This document shows positions 1 to 10,970 of a stretch of DNA of 64,000 nt, one piece after another. The first letter of the stretch is position 1. Every line of letters begins with the position of its first letter. The stretch covers positions 17,239,646 through 17,303,645 of the forward strand of contig NC_052399.1 in NCBI RefSeq assembly GCF_009389715.1, read 5' to 3'. The DNA is from Phoenix dactylifera (taxonomy: Eukaryota; Streptophyta; Magnoliopsida; Arecales; Arecaceae). The translations under genes and the position numbers were made by a program. The notes beneath the pieces were generated by a model that searched no databases, was not told the origin of the DNA, and saw only the letters and a program-made list of their open reading frames with translations.

Positions 1-544
1 TGTTCCAATTCCAGATACCTTTGAAGTTAAAGTGATGTGTAATATTACCAAAGATTCTGAGCTTACCCTCATATTGTCCATTCATATGTCACATATAGCC
101 CTCCTCCCCCCCCACCCCCCCACCTGCACCCTGGCATCTCAGTAATTTCTTGCTTGTCAGATTATCCTTCAATCTGTTTTTGTTTGCTTTGGTCTAATTC
201 CTGCTCTGCACCTGCGAATCACAAATTATCATCTTCTTCTCTTCTTTTGTCACTACATTAAAGTTCATGTTTATTGCAGTTATTGTCAATAACTAAATTT
301 ATTGTAATCTAGTTAATGTCGATGACATGATTAATTAAGGTCTAAGATAACTAATTGAAACTCCATACTTCAAATCGTTAAATTGCTTGCATGTAGTATT
401 ACATTGGATCCCTTTTTTTCTTTATCCAGCTCATCTGAGCTTGTCATATTGCAGTTCTAATTATTATCTTGCTCTACTCGGGCTGGAGTCATATCTTGTT
501 CTTAATTAACTAGAAGTGATACCTTATTTTTACTTGTTTCACAG
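1..544 (+). other. Intronic DNA upstream of first visible PDI-like exon
   Basis: I see no exon here. The stretch is AT-rich with a poly-C patch near 106-125, and it ends in an acceptor (CAG at 542-544) for the exon at 545. It is most simply the intron preceding the b'-like domain exons of the PDI gene. The upstream exons (signal peptide, a, b and most of b') lie outside the window. Confidence 0.6.
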
Positions 545-984
545 GTGACTGCTTTTGATAGCAGACATGGTTTCAAATATTTGTTGGAGTCAGATTTTAC
601 ACAGAGTAACTTAGAAGTATGTGTTGCTTAGCATGGTTTTTTTGCTTTTTCTCTCTTTTTTTGGGAACCTTCAGAGGTAATCTTCGTACCTCTTTGCAGG
701 AATTTTGCTCAGGGCTGCTACATGGTACTCTCTCACCGTACTTCAAATCAGAACCAAAACCAGATGAAGTAAGCACTCATTCATTATATTCTAATCTATA
801 TTAGATATGTGATTTGAACACCTTGCTACTTGTCAGAACCTGGCTATCTTGGTCCACTAGGTCAATGACTTTGCTCCAACTCAGGAATCAACTCCTAGAA
901 TGGGCAAGATGACCAATATAGCTAATTATTTTTGGTTTTGACTTGTGTTGATGCTACTGTGTGCAAGCAGTTACTATCCTCAAT

Positions 985-1019
<35 letters not shown>

Positions 1020-2703
1020 TCTGTCTCTCTTGTTTTTCAATCTTTGAATTGCTATACTTGATTGCAAAGGTCTACTGGCCACCATCATATCTTTCTGCAC
1101 CTAAACAAATCAAGGAATAAGAGAAATAAAGTAGCTGCTATGACTGGTAACAATAACAAAGCTTCTTGTGATGGTGGATGATTACCCAAAGCCAGTTTCA
1201 TATGCAATGCTTTAGAGAATAATAGTCGCCAAAATGTATGATGTCCTTTGTCTATAACAGTAATCATCCTTCCATGATAGAGCACATTGTAATGGTAATA
1301 TTGTCACTATTTTCCTATGCATATTATTATTGTTAACTGAAAGCATCCTACTTTTTATACCTAGTGATTTTTTATGTGATAGCTTTTTACTGCGGTGAAA
1401 AATGCAGGGGGGGTTGATTGAAAAGGTTGTTGGAAGGACATTTGATGCTTCTGTGCTGGACAGTGCTGAAAATGTTTTTCTTGAGGTACGCATATTACTT
1501 AATTATTGATCGGCAAAGAACTCTGTTTAAGCTCTCTTCCCTGATGTATCATTTGTTTCTTTTTGACTTGTTTCTATAAGACTAATGGGACATTTTTCAT
1601 CTTAAATCAAAGGTGTATACACCATGGTGTGTTGACTGTGAAGCTACAAGTAAACAGATTGAGAGACTGGCTAAGCACTTCAAAGGGCTGGACAATCTAA
1701 AATTTGCCAGAATCGATGCTTCCTTGAATGAACATCCAAAACTGCAGGTATGCAATTCAAGTAATTCACATCAATGAAAAAGTTGATATATTGTGTAAAT
1801 TGTGGCATCTCTTTTGTCAAAAAATTGCATACTAATGAAGTTCAGGCTAAATTCATATACACCTTTTGGTTTCTCAATGCAGCATTTTTGTGGAAAGTAC
1901 TTAAGTCAGTCATGTTGTTTGATCTGGCATTGTCTTTTCTCATTTGAATGTAATACCATTGCTTATGCTACTTTCTTAGAAAATAATTAGGAAAATGAAC
2001 AAATTTGGAAGTTTAAAAACTCAAGACATGTGACATACATGATTCACCAAGATTCACAAAAGCTAAATTTCATGTAAAGCGAATCCACTTAGAAGTCATT
2101 AATTTGAGCTACTTGGTTGGAATGCCAAACTTTTTGCAGAGCACTAGTCTTAATATATGGTAAATATGGATTTAATCTATAGCTACTAAAGAGCAGATTA
2201 GGAGTCTTTTAAAATTTTTTTTTATAATTTGTTTCCAAATTAAAAGAAAATACTGTACAAACAAATAAAGAATCCTGCCAAATGCAAAAGAAAAGCACAA
2301 GGTGTAAAGGTGGAATTCTGGAGTTTTGCTTAATCATATTGAGAAATGCCAAGTAGCCATACGTTTCTAAACACAAATTTTGGGAATCATGATGCCATTG
2401 TTATTTGACAAAACTGAAATAAAATGTCTCAAAGTGTTGCTTTCATGATTGTTCCAGGTGAACAACTACCCGACACTCTTATTCTATCCTGCTGGAGACA
2501 AATCAAATCCGGTAATGTACAGCCAAGACGTGATTACTCGATTTGTATGTTAGATCCAGTTTTTTTATGCCCTTCAAACTTTGCAGGTCAAAGTCTCCAA
2601 GAAATCAGGCTTGAAGGAATTGGCAGCCTTTATCAAAGAAAATATGAGATCACAGGATGACAGAGCTGTCTCGAGTAGTGACCAACCAAAGGATGAACTA
2701 TGA
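545..2703 (+). CDS. Protein disulfide isomerase-like protein, PDIL1-5/1-6 type (3' part)
   Basis: Six exons are visible and join in phase 0: 545-616, 700-768, 1408-1485, 1613-1747, 2458-2511 and 2587-2703 (174 codons plus TGA). The first two encode the end of a b'-like thioredoxin fold ([17 protein letters not shown]). The rest encode the a' thioredoxin domain: [15 protein letters not shown] with active site CVDC, the cis-proline motif [12 protein letters not shown], and a C-terminal tail ending in KDEL, the ER retrieval signal. Classical PDIs have CGHC. The Arabidopsis PDIL1-5/1-6 subgroup is known to have non-classical active sites, so the CVDC fits that subgroup rather than decay. The likely role is thiol-disulfide exchange or chaperone work in the ER lumen. 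The 5' exons are outside the window. The gene converges on PLSP1, with about 1.0 kb between stop codons. Confidence 0.9.
987..1017. repeat. (TC)n microsatellite
   Basis: An uninterrupted dinucleotide TC run of about 15 units in the intron between the second and third visible PDI exons. It creates a spurious poly-Ser/Leu reading frame. Confidence 0.95.
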
Positions 2704-3746
2704 AAGATCATTCGCATTATTTGAGCTACCTTATATAGGTTGATGATCGAGTGTAGAACAATTGTTTTAGGTGTTCAAGCACAGGGACTGACTAGAAGAT
2801 GAATCTGCATGTATCCTCTGAGTTCGTTACATCATCCCCTTTGTTGTGCGTTGTTGGCAAATTATAAGAAGACAGCACTTAGTAGAGGTTACACTGATTT
2901 ATGGTTTATTACAAAGACGCAAACATATAACTAAATATAAGTTGAAAGATGAGCCATTTCGCGTACATGCCAATTGCCAATCTCTTTATCATTTTTCTTA
3001 TCATGTTCATTCTTAGTTACGCTAAATTCTAATTGACGAAGTTCACGCTAAATTGGCGGAATCTGGCCTATAGAAAATTCCGTAAAAGAATCAGCAAAGA
3101 TTAAGATGTATAATTCGAGGAACTTGATGAAAAAGATTAGCAAGTCTGTACGATTCTGTGGCAGCTGGGTCCTGAAGCAAATTCTTGCGAAGTGAACGCT
3201 AACTTCATCTTCCTCTGTCATGGAACGCGGCTTCAACAGAACGTTTTCCTTGGATGCTGAATAAAGATTATTATAAAAAACACTATTGAATACCCGTGAA
3301 AAAAACAAACTGAAAAAAAAAAAAGAATCAAAGCAAATCAATCCGCTTATGCTGAATAGAGTACCCCCTCCCCGCGCACTGTTGCTCGTGGGTGCTGGAC
3401 ATAAGAAATCTCTCACAAGTACATGAATCAATCTACAGGATCGTCTGCTATAAAAGCACAATATGGCAAAAGCAAGATGGAAACATTCAGTCAGCATAAA
3501 TCCAATTGGTCGGAGTACAAGAACTGAATTGAGTTTTAGTTTACAATGAGGCAGAATGAAAGAAACCTGAAGAAAAATCGGTTTCTTCGCCTCCATTCCT
3601 CTTTTCCTTAATCAAAGGAAGGCAAGGATAAACTTGGTTTGATGGCCTTCCTCTTTTCCTTCTTTGAAGGCAAAAAAATGATTAACTAGGCGTGTTCTCG
3701 CAACCTCCAAATGCTCCCGGATCTGTAAGTAACAAATTTGACTTTG
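2704..3746. other. Convergent intergenic region (PDI-like / PLSP1)
   Basis: This holds the 3' UTRs of the two convergent genes. An open frame of 182 codons on the minus strand (3048-3596) has no recognisable motif and a composition unlike the neighbouring coding exons, so I do not treat it as a gene. No repeat family is recognised. Confidence 0.55.
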
Positions 3747-6700
3747 TTATTGCGGCACTACTGAACTGCTCTTTGGCTTCAGTTCGTCACAACCATCAGT
3801 AAGAATTGTGCTCCCAATTCTTGCCGGTGGCCAGTAGCGGAATATGGATCGCCCAAGTATATTCTTGGACGGAAGAGGACCCCTGAGAGAATGCAGCTTC
3901 AATCAGCCAGAAAGAATGTACACCAAATTGAATTTATAACTAGCATAACCACCAAGGGCAGAGTGAAAGGCGCAATAGCACAAATTTTCATAAAAACATC
4001 ATTACCATACGTGTGAATCGTAACTATTATTGCGGTTGTCACCCATCACAAATACAGAGTTTTCAGGAACTTGCTGCAATTATAAACAAAAGAAAGCTGC
4101 TAAATAAAACTATGTTGACATCAAAAAAAATAATGGATGGTAATATTAAGAAGCTTGCAGTAAATTGTAATAAAAGAAAATTGATTACAATGCAAGAGGC
4201 AGAGCACTTTTGGATGGCTATAATTTAATGAAATTTTTCATATTAAACATTCTGCAGTGAAATTTTCTATATTTTCAAATATAAGTTGATACATGTAGTT
4301 TCACTTTTGGTTGATGTACTCTTTATTCTCTCTTTAAAGCATTATCTAAGAGTCCCGAGACTGGTTTGTTCACTAAAGAAGCAAGTATTTGAAGAGGTAA
4401 GCCTTTTAAGGCAACATGTTCAAAAGTCCATCCAGAATGGGGCGTCATATAACATAGATTTCTTACATAGTAATCTGTTATATATGACAGAGATTTCTTA
4501 AAAATACGTGTAGGATATAGACAAGCAAAGAGGAGAAATATTACTTGCTTGGAAGCATAACAGGAAAAACATTAGCGAGTCAAATCCCACCTCAGACTAA
4601 GCTAGTCTGGTCCGCTCCCCAGACCAACTTCAAGACTATTGATTTACTTGGGCAAAGAAACATTTTTGTCCTTATTTTTCTCATCTCTTCTTTACCCTCT
4701 TAGACTACTTTACGAGAGAGAGTAGGGTAGAAAAAACCTAATTTAATTCCCTCATAAAGTTTCCCTAACATGCTAATATCATACCGTGTCAGCTATTATT
4801 TTTCAACAGTTTCAAATTTTACGACATCTATGGTGATGTAATTCAACCTACAGTTAGGCCAGCATCTTCTTATATTGTTTTTCCCCCAATAGATCGTTAA
4901 AAATAGTTTGAGAGTAGCCATGCTGGATTTTATCAGTGAACAGAATAAACTCTTTCTCAGGTTACCATAATTTTAAGGAGAAAGCACACAAAGGGCATGA
5001 AAATTCTTACAGTGGGGTTCATGTCATAAGATGGTGGCTCAAGAATGTAATCTTCATTCCTCATGTTGCCATTTACTATTAATTTGCCATTATGCACCTG
5101 CAAAGGAATGAACAGAGAACCATTAGTTCTGCCAGTATAAGATGAAGAACTTCCAATACTAAGGGGCCAGCCGGCCAGCAACTTGAAAGCAATCAAGTAC
5201 TATGGGTAACCTTGCCTGACATAATGAATTTCAAACAATAACCACAAACAGGAAAACAGGAAAAGGCCAACTTCTAAGCAGAATCAATATGCAATTTGAT
5301 CATGACATTGATCAATGAGGTTTGCTAGTTTTAGCATGAACACTTGAGTGAAACAGAGAACTGAGTATGATTGATCAGGCTGGCAGGACATTAAGAAAAA
5401 ACATTTATGAACTAATGATGTCCAATGCACTATATTATTACAAAAATTTCTTCCATAGACCATAGACTGGAATTGCCTACTGCAGTCATCAGCAAGTTAC
5501 TACAGTGTGCAGATATCTAAAAAGCCTGAGTTCTCCCTATTTGATAACAGACAGACCACGGACATTTCAATTTCATCTAAACGAATGTTGCTTTAAGTGA
5601 TCCTTACAAAAAATAGAGATCACATGGGAGAAAAAAAATCACATTAAGACGAGGAAGCCCTACTATTTTCAAGCATCTTATATGGCTAGCCAACCAAATC
5701 GCAGCCCTCTAGTGGAATCCCTGTAGGCCTGTACTATTCTTAATCTGTGGTTGCTGGCTGTCCAATCCTATAATACTCAAGTAGGTTCCCAGGCAATGAC
5801 GTTTTCTTCTTGACAGCTTCTATGGAAACCTTGGAGTCTGAGTAAATCTGAAGGCTAGTTATTGAATATCTGATAAGATATTGAAGACCATGGAAATTAG
5901 CCAGCATTTGTACCCAAAGTAAGTTTTTTTCCCCATAAAAGCACCTGCAAAACAATCCATGATCTAATTTTTTCACCCTCCCATGCCTTCTTTCTAGAAA
6001 ACTTTCGTCACTCAGCCGAATTGCATGCTCGTTTTATACCTCCCATTGCACAACCATTCCTCCTCTAGGTATTCAGTTCTGCAGGTACACGCAATTTTGG
6101 TAAGACTACCCGAATGCCTGATGAGAATGCACAATCAATTTCTCTGCCCGAGAGATGGCCTTTCTAAACAACCTTATGGTCCTTTCTCTCACCTCTACAA
6201 GAACAATTTCAGATATTTATTAGAGCAATCAACACAATCATGTGACACAGAAACAGAAATCATATATGGCGCCAGCGTCCAGCTACTTATCTTAAAACCT
6301 TCCCTTCTGCCGTTTATCAGAGGGAGGCTACAAGAAGTTTCTCAATAAATGCCACAAGTACCTTGTACCTAAGCAGTTAAGCAGAATATGTTTTTAAGGT
6401 TCCAATGGCAGCTTTGCATCAGGAACACATTATAATATAGAACAGCTAATATTAAAAGCAAAAGAGAGAGCCTGAACAAGGATTAGGCCTGAACGAAAAT
6501 GCCTATTTAAGTTTTTAGGCCTGATCCTTATTCTGAATGTTTGATCCCTCAGAATTCCAACATTAAGACTGAACAAGCCAAGACGACTCGCCACTTTCAT
6601 TCCATGTAATCTTACAAAAATAACTTAAATAGGCAGCCTTTTGAATCATAGCAAGGCTCAAAACTAGGACAATAAATATTTTTGATTTTTCTTTTTAGTA

Positions 6701-8750
6701 CAGAGAATTGTATATATTTAAAAAATTATCGTACATTTTAGAATACCGACCTCTACAACATCACCCTCCTTGGCAACAACTCTTTTTATAAAAACATCAT
6801 CAACAGTATATCCTGCTTCCTGCATGGTAAAATGTGCATTGAGAAACTAAATGCCATGAGAAAGAAATTGATATATATGGGCTATTGCTTTCAAAAGAAC
6901 TAAACTTACCTGCAAGGCAGGTGGGCTTTTGAAGATCACTATGTCATTCACACATGGCTTTCTAAAGTAATATGAAACCTAAGAAAGACAGATAAAATGC
7001 CTGTGACTTATGAAACATCAGATGTATAACAATAACCCAAAATCTGACTTTTGCTTGGTAAATGCACAAAAGTTTAAATGATACAAAGGAATGAGCACTT
7101 GCCTAGAATATTTATGTGAAGATTCTGCAGAGAGATACAGAGGATACAGGTTGATATAACAGCAGAAAAAAGGCGTTAATATCTAAAAAAAGGCCTGTAA
7201 TGACTAATTATTTTGATGGATTGAGATTCAATTCTTTAAGTAGTTTTATAAATTTCATCAGGTTGCACCATACTATTGTTTTAAGGGTTTATATGGCTTA
7301 ACACTAGGAAAATTGTGATTAACTATGTATTTGCTTTATTTCATCTTCTTTGAATCTTTTGAATCATAGATAGATAGCATTTGAGAAAATAGAATTTGAA
7401 ATTCAAGGTCGACTAACTCCTAAATTACATGGTTTGGTATATAACTCTTACATATGCTATCTTTGCTTGTGTGGCTGATAACCTCAGTCAGAATCAACTA
7501 ACAAGAGAAAGGTCTAATTAGTCTTTACATGTTAAAAGTAGCAGGTATGTGATATTCGGTGCCTCCATGGCTTCACACAAACAAATGGAAGAAGAGAAAA
7601 GAAGCTTCACAAGAAGAAAAAAGAAAACATAGTAATAGAGAAAAAGAAAACAAGAGGATCTTTGCAGCTGTATTCCTGAGATATTGTGTGACAAACAAAT
7701 GAAAAAGGATAAGGATCATCTTCTGCTAAAAAATTCAAACATATGATCCATGAAAATCTCAAATACACACAATAAAGTAGTCCATTAAGGAAATAAAGAA
7801 GACTAGTGTAGTGACCCCTCGATGCAAAAAGGAAGTTAAGGAAACCTCTCAGAATATTTATCCAAGATTCTAACCTGAATTCGCTGTTCTCCAAATCAAG
7901 TTACTAACCAACTTTTGAATTTGCATAATATATTTTGTGCCCTAAGTAGCAATATTTTGTCCTGATAAAGCATCGAAGATTCCAGCCCACATTTGCTTTC
8001 CCATCAATTAATAATTAATGGAACATTTCTACTTGAAAACTCCAACACAGCAAACATATAAATTTGCAACCACTTTAGGTTCAAAACTATAAGACCAAAC
8101 TTCCAAATAAAGAGCAGTACCTTCTCAGCAACAATGCGATCTCCGACTTCAAATGTGGGGTACATTGAAAGGGAAGGGATGAACCGTGGCTCGGCCACGA
8201 ACGTTCGAAAGGCCAAAGAAATCGCAAGCGCCGCCAAAATGGTCTTCACATCCTCCGCAGTGACATTAATCCATTCTGGAAGGAGTCCCTTCTTCTTCTC
8301 CCCTTCCTCTCCTCCTTCTCCCCCACCCTCTCCATCCCCATCTCCACCTCCCCCGCTCTCCTGCTCCAATCGGGGCTTGGCCTCGGTGGTCTCGCCGCCC
8401 TGGGCCTCGACGCCGCTGCTGCGTTCGATCTTCCTCCGCCAGGGCCTCGGCTGGAAGAGCTGGAAGCCAAGTAAGGTGGAGTTTTTAGGGGGAGGGCCGA
8501 CATGGGTGGGGTTAAAGTTGGAATTTTTGGCGGAGGAGAGCGATTTTGGAGGGCTGGAACTCGGCCTTTTGGAGGATAATAGAGAGGTAATGGAAGAGGG
8601 TGAGGAGGAGGAGGAGGAGGAGGAGGAGGAGGAGGAGGGGAGAAGGGTGGCTTTGGTGATGTGGTTCTTGGAGGAGGAGAAGAGGTGGGTGCGTTTAGGG
8701 TTAGGTTTAGGGTTTTGAGAGGTGGGAGGGAAGAACTGGAGCGAAGTCAT
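3747..8750 (-). CDS. PLSP1: Plastidic type I signal peptidase (thylakoidal/envelope processing peptidase)
   Basis: Six exons on the minus strand: 8750-8121, 6978-6910, 6819-6751, 5097-5011, 4073-4006 and 3882-3747. They join in phase to give 352 residues. The N-terminus (MTSLQFF..., Ser/Pro-rich, with a 12-Ser run) looks like a plastid transit peptide. A Gly/Asp/Glu-rich linker follows, then LLPEWINVT and one hydrophobic segment at about 169-185. Box B (IPSLSMYPT) gives catalytic Ser195. Box D ([13 protein letters not shown]) gives catalytic Lys245. Box E is [15 protein letters not shown] at 295-309. This matches Ser/Lys-dyad LepB-family peptidases, and the motif wording fits PLSP1 better than the TPP1/TPP2 paralogues. 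The family member removes thylakoid-transfer and some envelope signals (for example from OE33, plastocyanin and Toc75). I chose the ATG at 8750 over an open frame reaching 8885 because the transit-like sequence starts there. Intron 4 (5098-6750) carries a LINE-like remnant. Confidence 0.93.
5740..5976 (-). repeat. Degenerate LINE-type RNase H fragment in PLSP1 intron
   Basis: A 78-codon open frame on the minus strand reads ...[29 protein letters not shown]... This resembles the core of the RNase H domain carried by plant non-LTR retrotransposons, where a G-L-x-x-hydrophobic helix precedes the strand with (E/S)DSK and its catalytic Asp. It is short, lacks a reverse transcriptase partner in view, and lies in PLSP1 intron 4, so it is most likely a fossil insertion. 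The assignment is by motif only. Confidence 0.45.
8598..8640. repeat. GAG/TCC trinucleotide repeat encoding poly-Ser in PLSP1
   Basis: A run of about 13 GAG-type triplets on the plus strand reads as consecutive TCC codons on the coding strand, giving the 12-Ser tract in the PLSP1 transit peptide. Triplet repeats here can change length without breaking the frame. Confidence 0.85.
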
Positions 8751-10970
8751 CTTCTTTAGCTCCGACCCCTCCTCCCTTCCCTCCTGGAAGATAAGCTGAG
8801 GATGAGATGTTGGTCTGTAAACCTCGAAGACCGACCGGCGAAATGGGTCAACATATCTTGGTCTTCTTGAAGGGTGCCCGTACAAAGCACATGTCCCTTT
8901 TTGCCCTTTCTGGTCATGGCTTAAAATGGTCAGTGTTGGTCCCTCGCTTGCAAAGACGGTCTACCAAGCTCGATCAACCCTCAAGCTTAGGATATCTTTA
9001 AGGCTGGGAAAGTAGTCCCATACAATAACCTCTTCTAGATTCTTGCTTCATGCCAGCCATTTTATTTAGAAGGGCAATACTTTACTATTTAATTTATTTA
9101 ACTTGATTCAATTTATTATAAATTAAATTAAATTATTTATTTAATAAAATAGTCAATTTTAAATATGAAATTTTGATTAATTTAATAAATAGATCTATTA
9201 TGTATCCTAGTCGCCTGCGATCTAATTGCCATCTTTAATTTTATTTTGGCTTAAGTTTGAGCAAGACTTTATGTTTTTTCAGATTATTGAGCAGGACTGC
9301 ATTTAAACTGTCGAATGACTCGCATCATGATGGATTGCTTCTTAATTGCATGAAACTTATTTAACATCATGCTTGCAATAGGGGAGTATGTATGACATGA
9401 TAGATGGCTCAGCTGCTTAGGTTCTCTGTTTCAACAACTACTGTAATTTGCTACTTTTGATCTTTTAGCATCGCTCCCGAGGGTATTCGATCTCATATTA
9501 TCATCACCATGCGGACTTGGTGATTCATCTTCCTTGTTGACGTACACTATGAAAGTTGTAAGAATGGCTGCTAACTTTTCCTACTCGTTGATTTCTTTAG
9601 ATACCAAGAAACTTTCTCGTTGAGTGCAGCCATTAGTCAACAATAGTAGCAGTTGAGAGTCAAGAACTACAGGAGTTTAGCAAGTTTACTACTATGATTT
9701 ATAGTACAGTGGATTGGCCCCGGTATATAAGCAGTGATTTCAGAACTATTGGGTCATTCTCTTGTAATTGTGCATGAGGCATAATTTGGTTTTTGTGGGA
9801 TGATAATAGAAAAAAAATTAAAGCATAAACAAATCATCTTACTAATATTAGCAAGATTTTTCACTTCATAATACTCTTGTTAAATTCTTTCAGGTTAATC
9901 TATTGTATATAGAAAACTCTTAATTTACCAATATTTTTTGTGTTGGACTGAATATTGTTGCAAACATGTTCATTTCATACCAATTCATGATTTGCTCATG
10001 ATTAAGCGTATCGAGCAACTAAATAAAAACACATCATAAACTATAGATTGCTTTCCCAAGCAGTTTAGGCCGCTGCTGTCCCCCTGCTCCCACCCTAAGC
10101 CATTTTTTTTTTATTTATATCCAAAAATCATACAGCATACACATGTATTCCAGTACAAAGACTAGCTTCTCAACTCTAATGTAGCACCTCATCAAAAGAA
10201 AAAAAAAAATTGACAAAACCTCTCCTACAACCAACCAACCAAGGTATGCTGAACCGGATCGATCCATCTGGTACCAATGAAAAACCGGATCAATTAGGCT
10301 CTAGATTACGAAATCCTTCCCAAGCCACCCTAAAGTGCTCCGAATCAGATGGTTTGGAGTGAAACTAGTGCAATGCCGGTTTGAACCGGTTCAAGCCCTA
10401 CCAACATCTCTAAATGGCTTAAATCATAGTCTATTGAATCGGGGCAAACCGCCTGTTTCACTCCGTATCGAATAAATAGCCGACCGGCATGTATTCTAGT
10501 GTCAATTCGGCGGACCTTGCCTAACCTTACCTACAACGAATATTCCAGCTCAAAACTCAGATGTTGGACGGTAATATCACCTCCTGGGCTGCCAGTCGAA
10601 GCCCAGATTGTGTCCATGTGGAGATGCAGACATAAATAAATGGAATAGAAAATAGATCCAAGATCAAAACAAAAACGACAAATAAATCGAGAATCTAATC
10701 GCACGAGCACTAGGAATAACAAAATTCCAAGTTTAAGGTTTTGATTTCGAATCTATCTCTATGACCAAATTCTGAAGTGAACTAAAAAGGGAACATATTT
10801 GAAGAACATTTATTAGCACTAATAACTGAAAAATTGGTACAAAAGCATGGCAGGTCGACTGCCCAAGGCCCTTCTACCTAAACGTGGGGGGAAAAGAAAA
10901 AAAAAACCTGGGGCCCCAGAGTTTGATCGAAGACATATTTCCACCTTTTGCTTTAATGCTAGTAGCCAGC
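8751..10970. other. Intergenic region: PLSP1 upstream, TauE gene downstream
   Basis: The part next to 8750 should hold the PLSP1 5' UTR and promoter. From about 9050 the DNA is AT-rich with no recognised gene. About 10220-10520 is rich in ACCGG and GAACCGG words like those near 49350 and 56050, which suggests a decayed dispersed repeat. The open frame at 10847-11137 (+) is antisense to the last TauE exon and is not coding. Confidence 0.5.

Noticed and set aside
3048-3596. 182-codon open frame on the minus strand between PDI-like and PLSP1 genes
   Set aside because: No domain, homopolymer-rich, and located where convergent 3' UTRs are expected. Open frame length alone is weak evidence in plant DNA.
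8134-8718. 194-codon plus-strand open frame, rich in Pro, Ser and Glu
   Set aside because: It is the antisense shadow of PLSP1 exon 1, kept open by the GAG/TCC repeat and high GC.
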